A stretch of 7,866 bases of DNA from CAZPXF01 sp964590945 (lineage in GTDB: Bacteria > Bacillota > Clostridia > Lachnospirales > Lachnospiraceae), in NCBI GenBank assembly GCA_964590945.1, contig CAZPXF010000090.1, positions 1 through 7,866 of the forward strand. The letters are read 5' to 3'. The notes under the pieces are model-generated. The model was not told the origin of the DNA. It saw only the letters and a list, made by a program, of their open reading frames with translations, and made no database searches. Below are positions 6,666 to 7,866 of the stretch, piece by piece. How positions within the stretch are numbered: the stretch's first letter is position 1; every line of letters begins with the position of its first letter. Both the position numbers and the translations under genes were made by a program.

Positions 6666-7558
6666 CAACTGAACAATTAACCGAATTTTATATTCTATCA
6701 ACAACACTCAGCTACAGCAAGGCTGCAGAAAAACTGTTTATTTCACAGTCAACATTAAGCCGCCATATAAAAAGTATGGAGGAAGAGCTGAATATCCCTC
6801 TGTTTTCCCGGACAACGCGAAACGTTGTATTAACAGGCGAAGGAAAATTCTTCCTGACACAGGTTCCCCGACTCTTAAAGAAAGCGACTGATATGGAATC
6901 TGTACTGACTTCCGAGTCCGTAAAGGCAAATGGAAATATAAAAATTCTGTTCTCTTCACAGACATTAAACAGCGGGATTCTGCAATTTCTGCGTAACTTT
7001 CAAAATCAATATGAAAATATAAATCTCGAGATGGAGCTTCTCACCACATTTCCGGATATCGACGTGATCTATAATGCTGATATTATGATTTCTCCATCCG
7101 ATTTTACCGGAGTCAAACCATCCGATATCAACGCAACGCTTGCAACCACACAGTCAGCGCTGCTGGCTATCCCTCCTTATCATCGCTTTGGAGGAGAACC
7201 ATCCGTCAGTCTTTTTGACCTGAGAAATGAGACATTGATCATTCCTCACGAAAACGGCCTTACAAATCCATATGTGCAGATATCATTTATGGCGCATCGC
7301 AGATGCTACGGTCATCTTTCAAAAACCTCCGCTTCCACAGAGGATCAGGCGCTTTTGCTGGTTGAACTTGGCCGTGGAGTCATGATACTTCCGCACCATC
7401 TCAAGCATCACGTATATGCGCATACGCAAACATTACCGGTTTCGGACAGAGAGTGTTTCTTCCCAATTTATGTGTACCATAATCGTAACAATAATAACGG
7501 CGCTGCTATGCTGTTTTTCAACAGTATAATGGAACATTTCCAAACAAGTCCTCTATAA
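6662..7558 (+). CDS. LysR-type transcriptional regulator (second of an overlapping pair)
   Basis: A 298-residue LysR regulator with a more orthodox N-terminus: QLTEFYILSTTLSYSKAAEKL, ISQSTLSRHIKSMEEELNIPLFSR and the LTGEG signature near residue 57. The effector domain follows from about residue 92, with GVMILPHHL near 239 as the usual late-domain segment. The start overlaps the previous stop as ATGA, with AGGAGT 8 nt upstream inside the preceding gene, so translation is probably coupled. The two paralogues differ strongly in sequence, so this is not a recent tandem copy. It may recognise a second inducer or a second site in the divergent region, or form mixed dimers with its neighbour. No sequence evidence decides between these. 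It ends shortly before a strong terminator. Confidence 0.92.
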   Translation: MTTEQLTEFYILSTTLSYSKAAEKLFISQSTLSRHIKSMEEELNIPLFSRTTRNVVLTGEGKFFLTQVPRLLKKATDMESVLTSESVKANGNIKILFSSQTLNSGILQFLRNFQNQYENINLEMELLTTFPDIDVIYNADIMISPSDFTGVKPSDINATLATTQSALLAIPPYHRFGGEPSVSLFDLRNETLIIPHENGLTNPYVQISFMAHRRCYGHLSKTSASTEDQALLLVELGRGVMILPHHLKHHVYAHTQTLPVSDRECFFPIYVYHNRNNNNGAAMLFFNSIMEHFQTSPL

Positions 7559-7616
7559 TGAATATGTCTGAATCATTTATCGCTTTCATATGAAGCAAAG
7601 TATGCCGCCGGGCGTA

Positions 7617-7667
7617 CATAAAAAAACCGAACCCCGTTCCACCTGAAACTGGCTTCGGTTTTTTATG
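7617..7667. terminator. Bidirectional rho-independent terminator
   Basis: AAAAAACCGAA (7621-7631) and TTCGGTTTTTT (7654-7664) form a perfect 11-bp stem around a 22-nt loop. Pairing extends outward through CATA/TATG with one A bulged. There are U-runs on both strands, so it can end the LysR transcript rightward and the tRNA transcript leftward. Its right arm touches the 3' end of tRNA-Leu. The stretch from 7559 to 7616 before it holds no gene, only a short palindrome TTCATATGAA. Confidence 0.88.
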
Positions 7668-7749
7668 CGCGTGGCCGGACTCGAACCGGCACGGTGTCGC
7701 CACCGAGGGATTTTAAGTCCCTTGCGTCTACCTGTTCCGCCACACGCGC
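7666..7749 (-). tRNA. tRNA-Leu(UAA)
   Basis: An 84-nt class II tRNA. The acceptor arms GCGCGTG (7749-7743) and CACGCGC (7673-7667) pair fully, with discriminator A at 7666. The anticodon stem AGGGA/TCCCT encloses loop CTTAAAA, giving anticodon TAA. A long variable arm (CGGTGGCGACACCG) follows, as leucine tRNAs require, then the T-arm CCGG-TTCGAGT-CCGG. CCA is not encoded, so it must be added after transcription. Confidence 0.96.
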
Positions 7750-7759
7750 AAACTTACAC

Positions 7760-7778
7760 AACACAGCAAGACTGTGTT
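7760..7778. repeat. Short hairpin between the two tRNA genes
   Basis: AACACAG (7760-7766) and CTGTGTT (7772-7778) form a perfect 7-bp stem with a 5-nt loop. It sits in the 38-nt spacer between the tRNAs and has no U-tract, so a processing signal in a shared tRNA precursor is more likely than a terminator. Confidence 0.5.
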
Positions 7779-7787
7779 ACATAAAAA

Positions 7788-7860
7788 TGGGACCTATAGG
7801 GCTCGAACCTATGACCCTCTGCTTGTAAGGCAGATGCTCTCCCAGCTGAGCTAAGATCCC
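7788..7860 (-). tRNA. tRNA-Val(UAC)
   Basis: A 73-nt tRNA without encoded CCA. The acceptor GGGATCT (7860-7854) pairs with AGGTCCC (7795-7789), with one G-U, and the discriminator is A. The D-arm TAGCTCAGCTGGGAGAGCA is canonical. The anticodon stem TCTGC/GCAGA holds loop CTTACAA, giving anticodon TAC (reads GUA). The T-arm is ATAGG-TTCGAGC-CCTAT. It lies 38 nt upstream of tRNA-Leu on the same strand and is probably part of a longer tRNA operon continuing past the window. Confidence 0.96.
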
Positions 7861-7866
7861 ATAACG

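Noticed and set aside
7518..7703. Minus-strand open frame of 61 codons
   Set aside because: It runs across tRNA-Leu, the terminator and the end of the second LysR gene. It is a chance frame over structural RNA.
1..7866. CRISPR array, insertion sequence, phage or toxin-antitoxin system
   Set aside because: I looked on both strands and saw no regularly spaced repeats, transposase or integrase motifs, terminal inverted repeats, or toxin-antitoxin pairs. All long stretches are explained by the listed genes.

Overview
This window reads as bacterial chromosome from a low-to-moderate GC Firmicute, most likely an anaerobic Clostridia or Lachnospiraceae-type gut organism. That placement is inferred from the strong AGGAGG-type ribosome binding sites, consensus sigma-A promoters, tRNAs without an encoded CCA end, and protein families typical of gut Firmicutes. 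No ribosomal marker is present to settle it.

Layout. Positions 1-5590 carry a leftward (minus-strand) operon of four genes. In order of transcription they are a GPH-family MFS symporter (5590-4238), an HSL/BD-FAE-like alpha/beta-hydrolase esterase (4135-3185), a subtype-B tannase (3164-1446) and a UbiD-family hydroxyarylic acid decarboxylase of the LpdC/AroY type (1406 to the window edge, missing only about its last 20-25 residues). The divergent intergenic region (5591-5771) holds back-to-back promoters and several dyads. Rightward from it run two LysR-type regulators (5772-6665 and 6662-7558) that overlap by 4 nt. A bidirectional terminator (about 7617-7667) separates them from two leftward tRNA genes, tRNA-Leu(UAA) and tRNA-Val(UAC), at the right end.

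Interpretation. The cluster looks like a tannin/gallate catabolic operon. The symporter probably brings in a galloyl ester, a glycoside or a related phenolic. The cytoplasmic tannase, which keeps its catalytic triad and its gallate-binding residues, and perhaps the second esterase, would release gallate. The LpdC-like enzyme would decarboxylate gallate to pyrogallol (or protocatechuate to catechol). One or both LysR regulators probably respond to the phenolic and control the divergent promoters. Tannase and gallate decarboxylase are known partners in Lactobacillus plantarum. The less familiar parts here are the sugar-type GPH symporter, the extra esterase, and the overlapping pair of LysR genes. 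The prenyl-FMN-making UbiX/LpdB partner is not in the window and may lie further left.
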